This document shows positions 9,687-18,863 of a stretch of DNA of 64,000 nucleotides, piece by piece. Position 1 is the stretch's first letter, and each line of letters begins with the position of its first letter. Below the pieces are notes generated by a model. The model was given only the letters and a program-made list of their open reading frames with translations. It had not been told where the DNA came from and made no database searches. Made by a program: the position numbers and the translations under genes. Origin of the DNA: Myxococcaceae bacterium (lineage in GTDB: Bacteria > Myxococcota_A > Polyangia > Polyangiales > Ga0077539); contig SCUS01000053.1 in the NCBI GenBank assembly GCA_004297725.1, forward strand, positions 96,619 through 160,618. The letters are read 5' to 3'.

Positions 9687-10139
9687 ATGCAACGTCTTGC
9701 CAGGGCCGAGGTGCAGCGGTTGACCGAGCGGGTTCCAGACCTGCTGCGGGTGATGGAGACGGTGCTCGGCTCGGTCTTCGACGAGCAGGGCTACCAGTGG
9801 AGCGAGCGCAAGCTGCGCGTGGGCGCCGCGATGAGCGCGGTCGAGCTCGCGTCGCACAGCCGCCTGGAGAAGCGCCGCGCCCTCTGGCACGCCTCGATGG
9901 TGCTCATGACCCTGAAGGACATCGACGGCGACCCCGACACGGCGCGGCTGCTCGACGAGGTCGCCGGGGTGGCGCACACCCTCTCCCTTGCGGCCATCGC
10001 GTGCGACAGCGAGGTGGCCTCCGAGGACGCCATCAAGCAGGCCCGAACCTTCATCGAGGCGATGGGCGAAGCGCCCCTCACCTGGGAGTCGCTGCTCAAG
10101 GCGCACCGGGCCGTCGACGACGACATCGTCTACCGATAG
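9687..10139 (+). CDS. Hypothetical alpha-helical protein
   Basis: A 150-residue soluble protein with no recognised family. AGGAG at 9676-9680 gives a clear ribosome site 6 bases before the ATG. The sequence is predicted helical by eye: amphipathic stretches LARAEVQRLTERVPDLLRVM and LLDEVAGVAHTLSLAAIA, without transmembrane segments. It is divergent from asparaginase. The intergenic region carries GGGATATGTCCC (9614-9625), a small inverted repeat discussed in the findings. Confidence 0.65.
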   Translation: MQRLARAEVQRLTERVPDLLRVMETVLGSVFDEQGYQWSERKLRVGAAMSAVELASHSRLEKRRALWHASMVLMTLKDIDGDPDTARLLDEVAGVAHTLSLAAIACDSEVASEDAIKQARTFIEAMGEAPLTWESLLKAHRAVDDDIVYR

Positions 10140-10145
10140 CGCGCT

Positions 10146-10754
10146 TCAGCAGGGCGTCCCGAGCGCCCGCTCCAGCTCGCCGAAGGGGTCGACCACCGCG
10201 CGCACGATGCCCCTCACCGTCGGAGAGAGCGAGGCCGCCAGCTCCCAGGTCACGAAGCGCAGCTCGCCGATGAGCGCGCCTCCGAGCGGGGTCCAGAGCA
10301 GGTCGTTGACGGAGGGGCGGCTGTTCCAGACCTCGACGCCGTACTCCCAGAGCACCGAACCCGCGGCGGTGAAGGCCAGCGAGGCCGCGAAGCCGTGCTG
10401 GCACTGGCGAGCGCGGAGGTAGAGCTCGCTGCCCATGAGCCCGTGCCCGAAGAAGTTGATCTCCCAGCGGTCGCCGTCCCACTCGAAGAGGCGACGACGG
10501 GGATCGAAGACCGGCGGCTGCGAATAGGCCACCGCCAGGTGGTCGAGGTTGCGGGTGCCGTCCTCCAGCGAGAAGGCGTGCGGCCAGAGGCGCATCGCCG
10601 CGACGCGCTGGCCCAGCAGCAGCCCCGAGCCGTGGAGGATGGGGACCAGCCAGGACGACGCGTGCGGCCTCGGAGGAGGAGGCGGCGACTGGGCCCCGGC
10701 GACCGGAGCGAGCGCGATCAGGCTCGCGGCGAAGACGGCGGCGTAGGGGCGCAT
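10146..10754 (-). CDS. Exported DUF3943-like protein
   Basis: A 202-residue protein with a clear signal peptide (MRPYAAVFAASLIALAPVAG then AQS cleavage region). The body has the features I associate with DUF3943: WEINFFGHGLMGSELYLRAR, SVLWEYGVEVWN and DLLWTPLGGALIGE. Proteins of this family are found in the envelopes of Gram-negative bacteria and are of unknown function. The start at 10754 is chosen because it begins the signal peptide; an upstream extension is open but Gly/Arg-rich. It converges with the gene ending at 10139. Confidence 0.75.
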   Translation of the reverse strand: MRPYAAVFAASLIALAPVAGAQSPPPPPRPHASSWLVPILHGSGLLLGQRVAAMRLWPHAFSLEDGTRNLDHLAVAYSQPPVFDPRRRLFEWDGDRWEINFFGHGLMGSELYLRARQCQHGFAASLAFTAAGSVLWEYGVEVWNSRPSVNDLLWTPLGGALIGELRFVTWELAASLSPTVRGIVRAVVDPFGELERALGTPC

Positions 10755-10837
10755 CGGGTGGGGATGGGGCGCAGCGTAACGGATGCGGCCGTCGTACGCT
10801 CCGGCGCCCGGCAACAGCCCACCGGTGACCCGAAGCC

Positions 10838-12094
10838 ATGGACCTCCGACTGCAACAGCTCGCGCACCTCGATCCACAGGCCGTCCCGCTGCCTCACGGC
10901 ACCGAGGTGACCACCCGCGTCGACCGGGTCGTCGGCGAGCGCACGCTCCCGCAGGGCGCCGTCGGGCGCGTGGTGAAGGTCGCGGGCGACGAGGTCGACG
11001 TGCTGGTGGTGGGGGTGGGCACGGTGCGCTTCGCCCGGCGAGAGCTCACCCCGCGCAAGGTCGGGCAGGCGCAGTTCGCGCAGCGCCGCGAGGTCGCATG
11101 GACGGCCCTTCGAGGCTGCGTGGTGCTGGAGACCGTCGTCGGGTCGCGCGCCTGGGGGCTCTCGGACGAAGGCTCCGACACCGACCTGCGAGGCATCTTC
11201 GCGCTCCCGCTGCCCTGGTCCGCCGGGCTCATCGAGGGCCCCTCCGACCTGGTGAGCGCGGACGGCAGCGCGACCTACTGGCGGGCCGACAAGGCCGTGC
11301 GCCAGGCGATGCGGGCCGACCCCAACACCCTGGAGACGCTCTTCGTCCCCGGGGCGCGCGCGCTCGACCCCATCGGGGAGTGGCTGCTGGAGGCGCGCGA
11401 CGCGCTGGTGTCCGCGGAGATCCACGGGAGCTTCGGGCGCTACGCCCTCTCCCAGCTCAAGCGCCTCGAGCAGTCGCAGCGCCTGGCCGCCCACCGCGAC
11501 GCCGTGCTCGGCTGGCTGCGCGTCGACCCGACGCTCTCTCTCGACGCCGTCTCCGCGCGGCTGGCGGGGGCCTTCCCGAGGGCGACCCCCACCGAGGCCG
11601 ACGCGCTGCACCAGGCGAAGCAGTACGTGAAGCAGCTCTGCCGCTCGCTGCACGACCAGGGGCTGGTCGCCTCCAACGAGTTCTCGGCGGTGGCCCGCTT
11701 CGCCCACGACGACCCGGCCGCGCTCGAGCTCCCTCGCGAGCTGCGCCCGAAGAACGCCTACAACCTCCTTCGGCTCATCGTGACCGCGACGGAGTGGCTG
11801 CGCACCGGCGCGCCGGAGTTCGCGGCCTCGGGGGAGTTTCGCGCGAGGCTCTGGGCGATCAAGCAGGGGCGAGTTCCGCTCGACGAGGTGCTGGCGGAGG
11901 CCGAGTCGCTCGCGCCCGCGCTGGAGGAGGCGCGCCGTGCCACGAGGCTGCGGCCCCACCCCGACGCGGGCGTCGCCGACGCGCTGCTCCGGCGCATCGG
12001 GCACGAGGTGGCCCGCCGCGCCGTGCTCGGCGAGCAGGGCCCGTGGGGCAGCGAGGCGCCGCCCCCGCCGGAGGTCGTATGGACGACGGGATGA
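10838..12094 (+). CDS. RlaP-like nucleotidyltransferase with N-terminal beta domain
   Basis: A 418-residue protein. Residues 100-120 contain the polymerase-beta-type motif GSRAWGLSDEGSDTDLRGIF, with the metal-binding Asp114 and Asp116, as in the RNA-ligase-associated predicted nucleotidyltransferases (RlaP/COG3541 type). An N-terminal segment (20-80) looks like a small beta barrel (VGRVVKVAGDEVDVLVVGVGTVRF). The C-terminal half is helical and includes HQAKQYVKQLCRSLHDQGL. The next gene encodes a second member and starts within this gene's end, so the two are probably partners. The substrate is unknown. No RNA ligase gene is visible nearby. Confidence 0.75.
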   Translation: MDLRLQQLAHLDPQAVPLPHGTEVTTRVDRVVGERTLPQGAVGRVVKVAGDEVDVLVVGVGTVRFARRELTPRKVGQAQFAQRREVAWTALRGCVVLETVVGSRAWGLSDEGSDTDLRGIFALPLPWSAGLIEGPSDLVSADGSATYWRADKAVRQAMRADPNTLETLFVPGARALDPIGEWLLEARDALVSAEIHGSFGRYALSQLKRLEQSQRLAAHRDAVLGWLRVDPTLSLDAVSARLAGAFPRATPTEADALHQAKQYVKQLCRSLHDQGLVASNEFSAVARFAHDDPAALELPRELRPKNAYNLLRLIVTATEWLRTGAPEFAASGEFRARLWAIKQGRVPLDEVLAEAESLAPALEEARRATRLRPHPDAGVADALLRRIGHEVARRAVLGEQGPWGSEAPPPPEVVWTTG

Positions 12095-12870
12095 ACGCTC
12101 CCTGGGCGCGGCTCACGGAGGCCCAGCGAGCGAGCTCGAGGGCGGTGATCGAGCGCGAGGGCGCGCTCCGTTGTCATGTGGTGGTGGCGCTGAGCGGGGC
12201 GCACGCCTACGGCTTCCCGTCGCCCGACAGCGACGTCGACCTGAAGGCCGTCCACGTCGCTCCGACGGCGGGGCTGCTCGGGCTGCACCCCTCGGCCGCG
12301 CCCGCCGACCGCCTCGAGGTGCTCGACGGCGTCGAGATGGACTACACCTCCAACGAGCTCGGCGGCGTGCTGGCGGGCATCCTGAAGGGCAACGGCAACT
12401 ACCTCGAGCGGGTGCTGGGCGCCTCGTCGCTCGCCGGATCGTCGTGGCTCGAGGCGCTGCGACCGCTCGCCCGGGGCGCGCTGAGCCGGCGGGTGCACCG
12501 CCACTACCGCGGCTTCGCGCTGGGGCAGCGCCGGGAGTTCGACGAGGCGCCCACCGCGAAGAAGCTGCTCTACGTGCTGCGCACCGCCCTGACCGGCGCC
12601 CACCTGCTGCGCAGCGGCGAGCTGGTGCTCGACGTGACGGCGCTGCTCGACGACTACGGGCTGGGCGCCGCGCACGCGCTGGTCGAGGCGAAGCGGGCCG
12701 GAGAGCGCGCGGTGCTGCCCGAGGGGGAGCGGGCGCGATGGGTGGCGGAGGTCGAGCGGGCGCTCCTGCGGCTCGACGAGGCGCACGGGGCCTCGGCGCT
12801 GCCCGAGGCGCCGGGCAACGAGGCCGAGCTCGACGCGTGGCTCATCGAGGTGCGGCGGGCGATGCTCTGA
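12079..12870 (+). CDS. Second RlaP-like nucleotidyltransferase
   Basis: A 263-residue paralogue of the upstream protein. The core motif is ALSGAHAYGFPSPDSDVDLK, with Asp52 and Asp54 as the likely metal ligands. A helical region follows with AKKLLYVLRTALTGAHLL, matching the helical half of the upstream protein. GGAGG lies just before the ATG at 12079 (spacing 4); an ATG at 12091 would give an ATGA overlap with the upstream stop and is an alternative. The two genes form a two-gene operon. Function is unknown; addition of nucleotides to RNA or protein is plausible for the fold. Confidence 0.75.
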   Translation: MDDGMNAPWARLTEAQRASSRAVIEREGALRCHVVVALSGAHAYGFPSPDSDVDLKAVHVAPTAGLLGLHPSAAPADRLEVLDGVEMDYTSNELGGVLAGILKGNGNYLERVLGASSLAGSSWLEALRPLARGALSRRVHRHYRGFALGQRREFDEAPTAKKLLYVLRTALTGAHLLRSGELVLDVTALLDDYGLGAAHALVEAKRAGERAVLPEGERARWVAEVERALLRLDEAHGASALPEAPGNEAELDAWLIEVRRAML

Positions 12871-12879
12871 GGAGGGGCG

Positions 12880-15800
12880 CTACGCCCGCGCGTTGCGGGC
12901 GAGGTAGCTGCCCCAGTCGAGGGGCTTGAGGTCTTCGACGCGATACTTGTGCATCGCTTCGACGGCGGCTCGGGCGAGCTGGAGGTTGGTGAGCAGCGGG
13001 ACGTTGACGTCCACCGCGCGCCGACGGATGCGGTACCCGTCGGGCATCCCCTGGTTGTCATACGAGCGGGGGATGTTGATCACCAGGTCGATGTGCCCGC
13101 TGTTGAGCAGCGAGACGGCGCTGGGCTGCTTCTCGTTGCTCTCCTTGTAGGCGACCTCGCAGGGGATGCCCTGCTCCCGGAGGACGTCCGCGGTGCCCGG
13201 GGTCGCGTAGAGCGTGAGCCCCATCTCCAGCAGCCAGCGGGCCTCGCGCTCGAAGCGGTACTTGTCCGCCACGGGCCCGAGCGACAGCAGCACGCCTCGC
13301 TTGGGGACCTTGAAGCCCGTGGCGATCAGGGCCTTGAGCAGCGCCTCGGAGAGGTCGTCGCCCAGGCAGCCGACCTCACCCGTGGAGGCCATCTCGACGC
13401 CCAGCGTGGGGTCGGCGCCCGCGAGGCGCGAGAAGGAGAACTGCGCGGCCTTCACGGCCACGTAGTCGAGGTCGAGCGCCTCGACGGAGGTCGGGGTCGC
13501 CACGCCCAGCATCCGTCGAGCGGCCTCGCGGATGAAGTTGGTTCCGGTGACCTTCGAGACGAAGGGGAAGGAGCGCGACGCCCGGAGGTTGCACTCGATC
13601 ACCTTCACCACGTTGTCGACCGCCAGGAACTGCATGTTGAAGGGCCCGGTGATCTGCAGCGCCTTCGCCACGTCGCGGGCGATGCGCTTGATGCGCCGGA
13701 TGGTCTCCACGTAGAGCTTCTGCGGCGGCAGCACGAGCGTCGCGTCGCCGGAGTGCACGCCCGCGTTCTCGATGTGCTCGCTGATGGCCGAGAGGATCAC
13801 CTCGCCGCGGTCGGCGACGGCGTCGATCTCGATCTCCTTGGCGTTGGTCTCGAACTTGGTGATCACCACCGGGTGCTCCGGCGACACGGCGGTGGCGCGG
13901 TGCAGGTAGTTGCGCAGGTGGTGCTGCTCGTGGGCCACGGTCATCGCCGCGCCGGAGAGCACGTACGACGGCCGCACCAGCAGGGGGAAGCCGCCCAGCT
14001 CGTCGGTGATGCGGGTGAGGTTCTGGTCGCTCACGTCCGTGGTGGTGGCCCACTTCGGCTGGTCGATCTCGAGCTGGTCGAGGAGGTCGCCGAACTTCTC
14101 ACGGTCCTCCGCGCGGTCGACGTTCTCGGGGTTGGTGCCGAGCACCCGCACGCCCGCCTTGTGGAGCTTGAGCGCCAGGTTGTTCGAGACCTGGCCTCCC
14201 ATCGAGACGATCACCCCGTAGGGCTGCTCGCGCTCGTAGAGGTCGAGCACCGTCTCCAGGCAGATCTCGTCGAAGACCAGCTTGTCGCAGACGTCATAGT
14301 CCGTGGAGACCGTCTCCGGGTTGTAGTTGAGCAGGATGGTCTCGTAGCCGAGCTCCTGCACCGCGCGCACGGTGTTCACGCAGCACCAGTCGAACTCCAC
14401 GCTCGACCCGATGCGGTACGCGCCGGACCCGAGCACCAGGACCTTCTTGCGCCACGAGGGCGCCACGTCGTCCACGGTCGCGTGGTAGGTCAGGTACAGG
14501 TAGTTGGTCTCCGCGGGGTACTCGGCGGCCAGCGTGTCGATCTGGCAGAGGTGCGGCTTGATGCCCTGGCGAAGGCGCTCGGAGCGCACCTCTGCCTCGG
14601 AGCTCTTGCGCAGCTTCGCGATGGCCCGGTCGGAGAAGCCCTGCTGCTTGGCCTCCTTCAGCAGCGCCGGAGAGGGCGCGCCGGTGCCGTCCTTCAGGTG
14701 CTTCCGCGTGCGCACCACCGAGTTGATCTCGTGGAGGAACCACGGGTCGATGCCCGAGAGCTTGTTGATCTCCTCGACGGTCATCCCGCTGTCGAGCGCG
14801 CGCGCCACCGCGAGGATGCGCCGCGGCGACGGGTTGCGGATCTCGTCTCGCAGGTCGTCGCCCACGAAGGCGTCGGGGTCGAGGCCGTCGACGCCGATCT
14901 CGATCATCCGCAGCGCCTTCTGGAGCACCTCCGGGAGCGTGCGGCCGATGGCCATCACCTCGCCGACGCTCTTCATCTCGCTGCCGATGCGCGTGTCGAC
15001 CTGGTTGAACTTCTGCAGGTCCCACCGGGGAAATTTGCAGACGATGTAGTCGAGCGCGGGCTCGAAGAACGCGCTGGTGCGCCGGGTGATGGCGTTGGGC
15101 AGGTCGGGCAGCGTGTACCCGAGGGCGATCTTCGCCGCGACGTACGCGAGCGGGTAGCCCGTGGCCTTGGAGGCGAGCGCGCTCGACCGGCTCAGCCGGG
15201 CGTTGACCTCGATGACCCGGTAGTCGTTGCTCTTCGGGTCGAGCGCGTACTGGATGTTGCACTCGCCCACCACGCCGAGGTGCCGGATGGTGCGGATCGC
15301 GATCGACCGGAGCATCTGGTACTCCTCGTCGTTGAGCGTCTGCGACGGCGCCACCACGATCGACTCGCCGGTGTGGATGCCGAGCGGGTCGAGGTTCTCC
15401 ATGTTGCAGACGGTGATGCAGTTGTCGCGGGCGTCGCGGACGACCTCGTACTCGATCTCCTTCCACCCTCGGAGCGACTCCTCCACCAGCACCTGCGCGG
15501 TGCCGCCGCCGAAGGCCCGCAGCAGCGCGGCCTCGAGCTGCTCGTCGGTCTCGCAGATGGCCGAGCCCTTGCCGCCGAGCGAGTACGCCGCGCGCAGGAT
15601 CACCGGCAGCCCGAGCGTGCGCACCGCCTCGCGCACCTCCTCGCGGCTGTTGCAGGCCGCGGAGCGCGCGGTCTTCACGCCGATCTGGTCGAGGCGCTGC
15701 TTGAAGCGCAGCCGGTCTTCGGTGTCGCGCACGGTGTCGACGGGGGTGCCGAGCACGCGCACGCCGTACTTCTTGAGGACGCCGCTCTCGTCGAGGGCCA

Positions 15801-16107
15801 CGCCGCAGTTGAGCGCGGTCTGGCCGCCGAAGGAGATGGTGATCGCGTCGACCTCCTCGGCGATGATCACCTGCTCCACGAAGTGCGGATCGACCGGGAG
15901 GAAATAGACCTTGTCGGCCATCTCCTCGCTGGTCTGGATGGTCGCGATGTTGGGGTTGACCAGCACCGTCGCGATGCCCTCCTCGCGGATGGCCTTGATC
16001 GCCTGCGAGCCCGAGTAGTCGAACTCGCCGGCCTCGCCGATCTTGAGGGCGCCGGAGCCAAGGATGAGAACGCGGCGGGGCTTCTTGGGGAGATACTGTC
16101 CGAACAT
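12880..16107 (-). CDS. carB: Carbamoyl-phosphate synthase large subunit, CAD-like sequence type
   Basis: Makes carbamoyl phosphate from bicarbonate, two ATP and ammonia channelled from CarA, for arginine and pyrimidine synthesis. Full length at 1075 residues: two homologous ATP-grasp halves (EFDYSGSQAIKA at the start, GSSVEFDWCCVNTVRA midway) and a C-terminal MGS-like regulatory domain (GLTLYATPGTADVL). The N-terminus VLILGSGALKIGEAGEFDYSG and VNPNIATIQTSEEMADKVYFLP resemble the eukaryotic CAD/Ura2 enzyme more than the common bacterial ILGAGPIVIGQACEFDYSG type. It is separated from carA by one base and is evidently co-transcribed. Confidence 0.95.
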   Translation of the reverse strand: MFGQYLPKKPRRVLILGSGALKIGEAGEFDYSGSQAIKAIREEGIATVLVNPNIATIQTSEEMADKVYFLPVDPHFVEQVIIAEEVDAITISFGGQTALNCGVALDESGVLKKYGVRVLGTPVDTVRDTEDRLRFKQRLDQIGVKTARSAACNSREEVREAVRTLGLPVILRAAYSLGGKGSAICETDEQLEAALLRAFGGGTAQVLVEESLRGWKEIEYEVVRDARDNCITVCNMENLDPLGIHTGESIVVAPSQTLNDEEYQMLRSIAIRTIRHLGVVGECNIQYALDPKSNDYRVIEVNARLSRSSALASKATGYPLAYVAAKIALGYTLPDLPNAITRRTSAFFEPALDYIVCKFPRWDLQKFNQVDTRIGSEMKSVGEVMAIGRTLPEVLQKALRMIEIGVDGLDPDAFVGDDLRDEIRNPSPRRILAVARALDSGMTVEEINKLSGIDPWFLHEINSVVRTRKHLKDGTGAPSPALLKEAKQQGFSDRAIAKLRKSSEAEVRSERLRQGIKPHLCQIDTLAAEYPAETNYLYLTYHATVDDVAPSWRKKVLVLGSGAYRIGSSVEFDWCCVNTVRAVQELGYETILLNYNPETVSTDYDVCDKLVFDEICLETVLDLYEREQPYGVIVSMGGQVSNNLALKLHKAGVRVLGTNPENVDRAEDREKFGDLLDQLEIDQPKWATTTDVSDQNLTRITDELGGFPLLVRPSYVLSGAAMTVAHEQHHLRNYLHRATAVSPEHPVVITKFETNAKEIEIDAVADRGEVILSAISEHIENAGVHSGDATLVLPPQKLYVETIRRIKRIARDVAKALQITGPFNMQFLAVDNVVKVIECNLRASRSFPFVSKVTGTNFIREAARRMLGVATPTSVEALDLDYVAVKAAQFSFSRLAGADPTLGVEMASTGEVGCLGDDLSEALLKALIATGFKVPKRGVLLSLGPVADKYRFEREARWLLEMGLTLYATPGTADVLREQGIPCEVAYKESNEKQPSAVSLLNSGHIDLVINIPRSYDNQGMPDGYRIRRRAVDVNVPLLTNLQLARAAVEAMHKYRVEDLKPLDWGSYLARNARA

Positions 16108-16108
16108 C

Positions 16109-17209
16109 TCAACGTCCTCGCTTCATCGAGCCGCAGAGCCGGAGGAAGTCGTCAAACAGGAAGGCCGTGTCCTCTGGACCCGGCGTGGCCTCGGGGTGGA
16201 ACTGCACGCTCGACACCGCCCTCCCTCGGGCCCGGATGCCCTCGTTGGTGCCGTCGTTGACGTTGACGAACCAGGGCTCCCAGTCCGCCGGGAGGGAGTC
16301 CTCGCGCACGGCGTACCCGTGGTTCTGCGAGGTGACGTAGCAGCGGCGGGTGAGGAGGTCCTGCACCGGCTGGTTCTGCGAGCGGTGGCCGTAGCGGAGC
16401 TTGTAGGTGTCGCCGCCCGCCGCGAGCGCCAGGAGCTGGTTGCCGAGGCACACCCCGAAGGTGGGGATGCCCTTGTCGAAGAGCCCGCGAATCTGCTCCG
16501 CGAGGGGCATCAGGTCCTTCGGGTCGCCGGGGCCGTTGGAGAGCAGCACCCCGTCGATGTCGGGCAGGTACTTCGCGAGGTCCGCGTGGCTCGGCACCCG
16601 GATCACCGTCGCGCCTCGCTTCACCATCGCCCGGGCGATGTTGTCCTTGCACCCGGTGTCCACCAGCAGCACCCGCAGCTCGCCGCCCGCGTAGGTGACC
16701 GCCTCGGGCACGGTGCACTGCGCGACCACCGTGGGCATGTCGATGGCGTCCGCGCGGAGCTTCCCCTCCGCCGTCGGCGTGTCATCGCGGAGCAGCCAGC
16801 CCTTCATCGTGCCGTGCTCGCGCAGCTTGCGGGTGAGCGTCCGCGTGTCGATGCCCTCCACCGCGGGGACGTTCTCCTCGCGCAGCCACTCGCCGAGGGT
16901 GCTCGCCATCCCATGGTGCGACGGGCGCTCGGTGTGCCGGAGGCAGACCACCCCCTGCACCTGCACCCTGCCGCTCTCGAAGGGAGCGTCGATGCTCCCC
17001 GCGGGCCGCCGCGCGGGCACGCCGTAGTTCCCTTGGAGGGGGTAGGTCGTGACCAGGATCTGCCCCCGGAAGCTCGGGTCGGTCAGCGTCTCGACGTACC
17101 CGCTCATCCCGGTGGTGAACACCACCTCGCCGGCGACCTCGCGCGGCGCGCCGAACGATCGGCCCCGCAATTCCGTCCCGTCTTCCAGCACCAACTTCAT
17201 GAAGTGCAT
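16109..17209 (-). CDS. carA: Carbamoyl-phosphate synthase small (glutaminase) subunit
   Basis: Hydrolyses glutamine and passes ammonia to CarB. The protein has 366 residues: an N-terminal CPSase small domain (GEVVFTTGMSGYVETLTDPS) and a class I glutamine amidotransferase domain. The nucleophile is Cys254 in FGVCLGNQLLALA, with His338 and Glu340 in VQFHPEATPGP. The ATG at 17209 has GGAG a few bases upstream; an internal ATG three codons later is possible. It is first in the carAB operon, divergent from the outer-membrane gene at 17393. No pyrimidine or arginine leader peptide or riboswitch is visible upstream. Confidence 0.95.
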   Translation of the reverse strand: MHFMKLVLEDGTELRGRSFGAPREVAGEVVFTTGMSGYVETLTDPSFRGQILVTTYPLQGNYGVPARRPAGSIDAPFESGRVQVQGVVCLRHTERPSHHGMASTLGEWLREENVPAVEGIDTRTLTRKLREHGTMKGWLLRDDTPTAEGKLRADAIDMPTVVAQCTVPEAVTYAGGELRVLLVDTGCKDNIARAMVKRGATVIRVPSHADLAKYLPDIDGVLLSNGPGDPKDLMPLAEQIRGLFDKGIPTFGVCLGNQLLALAAGGDTYKLRYGHRSQNQPVQDLLTRRCYVTSQNHGYAVREDSLPADWEPWFVNVNDGTNEGIRARGRAVSSVQFHPEATPGPEDTAFLFDDFLRLCGSMKRGR

Positions 17210-17392
17210 CGCGAACTCCGTTGACCTCCGTCACCGCCCCGCAGGGCGCGGCGGACCATACTCGAAAGCCGCCCGCGGTCGACCCCTTAGACCTCGGCGC
17301 GATCAACAGATTCCCGCCGGGTGCGGGCGAGGACCGAAAGTCGTCCCGTGGCGGTTGCGCCCCGCCGGAGTCCCGGTACACCCGCCCTCGCC

Positions 17393-18850
17393 GTGTCGCC
17401 CGTGCCCCGAGTCCTCGCCGCGCTCGCCGCGCTCGCCGCGCTCGCCGTCTCCGGCCCTGCGTGGGCGCAGCGCCCGTTGCGCAGCAGCGACTTCACCATC
17501 GACTTCTCCCGCGGCCCGGTGGTGGGCCCCGGGCGAGCGGTGGGCCTCGGCGGCGCCTACGGCAGCCTGGTCTCCGGGGTCGACGGCGTCCCCTTCAACC
17601 CCGCGGGCTACGCCGAGCGCTCGGGCGCCGAGCTCTCGTGGTTCTCCTTCGACCCGGTGGTCTCGTTCTTCTTCCCGCAGCGCAACTGGGACAACTCCGG
17701 GGCGAGCGGCCGTGACTACGACAGCTTCCGCGTCACGCAGCTCGGCCTCGGGATGCACTTCGGCCCCGTCGGGGTGGGCTACCTCGCGACCATCCAGAGC
17801 TACGAGCTCGGCGCGCGCAACGGCCTCGAGCGGCCCATCACCGTCGACATGAGCTCGCACCACCTGGGCGGCGGCCTGCTGCTGGGCGACGGCGAGGTGG
17901 TGATCGGGGCGGGCCTGCGCATCGGCTGGATGAACCTCCAGTGGTCCGGGGCGGCCTCCAACCCGGCCTCGGGCAACGCGTTGCGATACCTGGGCGTGGC
18001 GCCCGAGTTCGGGGCGCTGTGGCGTCCCACGGGGCGGCGGTTCCGCCTGGGCATGGCCTTCCGCTCGGAGGTGAGCGCGCTGCCCATCGACTTCGGCGTG
18101 ACCGAGGGCGGGACCGTCCGTCGCCCGACCGGCTGCGTCGAGGGGAGCGCGGGGTGCTTCGTGGTCCCGCGGCGCATCGCGCTGCCCTGGGAGGCGGAGA
18201 TCGGCGCCTCGGTGATGCTGGGCGAGCGGCCCTTCAACATCCCGTGGCAGGACATGGAGGCGCTCCGCCGCGACCTGCGAGACCGGCACCGCGACGACCG
18301 CGCGCGGCGAGAGCGAGAGCACCGCATCGAGCTGGCCGCCATCGACGACGACGTCGAGCGCGCCAGCCTCGACGCCCGCTGGACGGCCGAGGAGCGCGAG
18401 CGGCGGGAGCGAGAGGAGCGCGAGGACGCGAGCTTCGCGTGGCGCTGGCGGGCCGCGCGCAGGGTGATGCTGCGCGACCGCGGGCGGCGCTTCCTGCTCA
18501 TCTCCTTCGGCCTGGTGGTCTTCGGCCCGGTGGGGCGCGGCCAGGGCATCGACGCCTTCATGGCGCAGCAGGAGCGCCCGTCGGGGCGGGGGCTGCTGCT
18601 CTCACCGCGGCTCGGTCTGGAGGGCGAGCCCTGGGCCAACCGGCTGCAGATTCGCGTGGGCAGCTACGTCGAGCCGTCGCGCTTCGACGACGTCCCGGCG
18701 CGGGTGCACGTCACCGGCGGGCTCGACCTCCGGCTCTTCCGCTGGGACACCTTCAAGATCTCCGACCCGGTGAGCTTCAAGCTCACCTTCACCATGGACT
18801 ACTCGTACAACTACTTCGACTGGGGCTTCGGCATCGGCTTCTGGCAGTAG
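17393..18850 (+). CDS. Predicted outer-membrane beta-barrel protein
   Basis: A 485-residue exported protein with signal peptide MSPVPRVLAALAALAALAVS ending at a WAQ cleavage region. Repeated amphipathic strands with aromatic ends (LGMHFGPVGVGYLATIQSY, IGAGLRIGWMNLQW) and a final aromatic residue region (YFDWGFGIGFWQ) indicate a barrel. GGAYGSLVSGVDGVPFNPAGYAE resembles the start of FadL/PorV-type barrels. A charged, Arg/Glu-rich insertion (RDLRDRHRDDRARRERE to EEREDASF) lies near the middle and may form a periplasmic helix or coiled coil. The GTG at 17393 follows a TACACC hexamer by 10 bases and gives a clean signal peptide; longer in-frame starts exist back to 17321. Confidence 0.7.
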   Translation: MSPVPRVLAALAALAALAVSGPAWAQRPLRSSDFTIDFSRGPVVGPGRAVGLGGAYGSLVSGVDGVPFNPAGYAERSGAELSWFSFDPVVSFFFPQRNWDNSGASGRDYDSFRVTQLGLGMHFGPVGVGYLATIQSYELGARNGLERPITVDMSSHHLGGGLLLGDGEVVIGAGLRIGWMNLQWSGAASNPASGNALRYLGVAPEFGALWRPTGRRFRLGMAFRSEVSALPIDFGVTEGGTVRRPTGCVEGSAGCFVVPRRIALPWEAEIGASVMLGERPFNIPWQDMEALRRDLRDRHRDDRARREREHRIELAAIDDDVERASLDARWTAEERERREREEREDASFAWRWRAARRVMLRDRGRRFLLISFGLVVFGPVGRGQGIDAFMAQQERPSGRGLLLSPRLGLEGEPWANRLQIRVGSYVEPSRFDDVPARVHVTGGLDLRLFRWDTFKISDPVSFKLTFTMDYSYNYFDWGFGIGFWQ

Positions 18851-18863
18851 CGCCGTCGTCGGG

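Noticed and set aside
12949..16260. A long open frame on the plus strand, antisense to carB (over 1000 codons)
   Set aside because: High GC removes stop codons from other frames. The translation is Arg/His/Val-rich low-complexity, while the minus strand encodes a fully conserved CarB.
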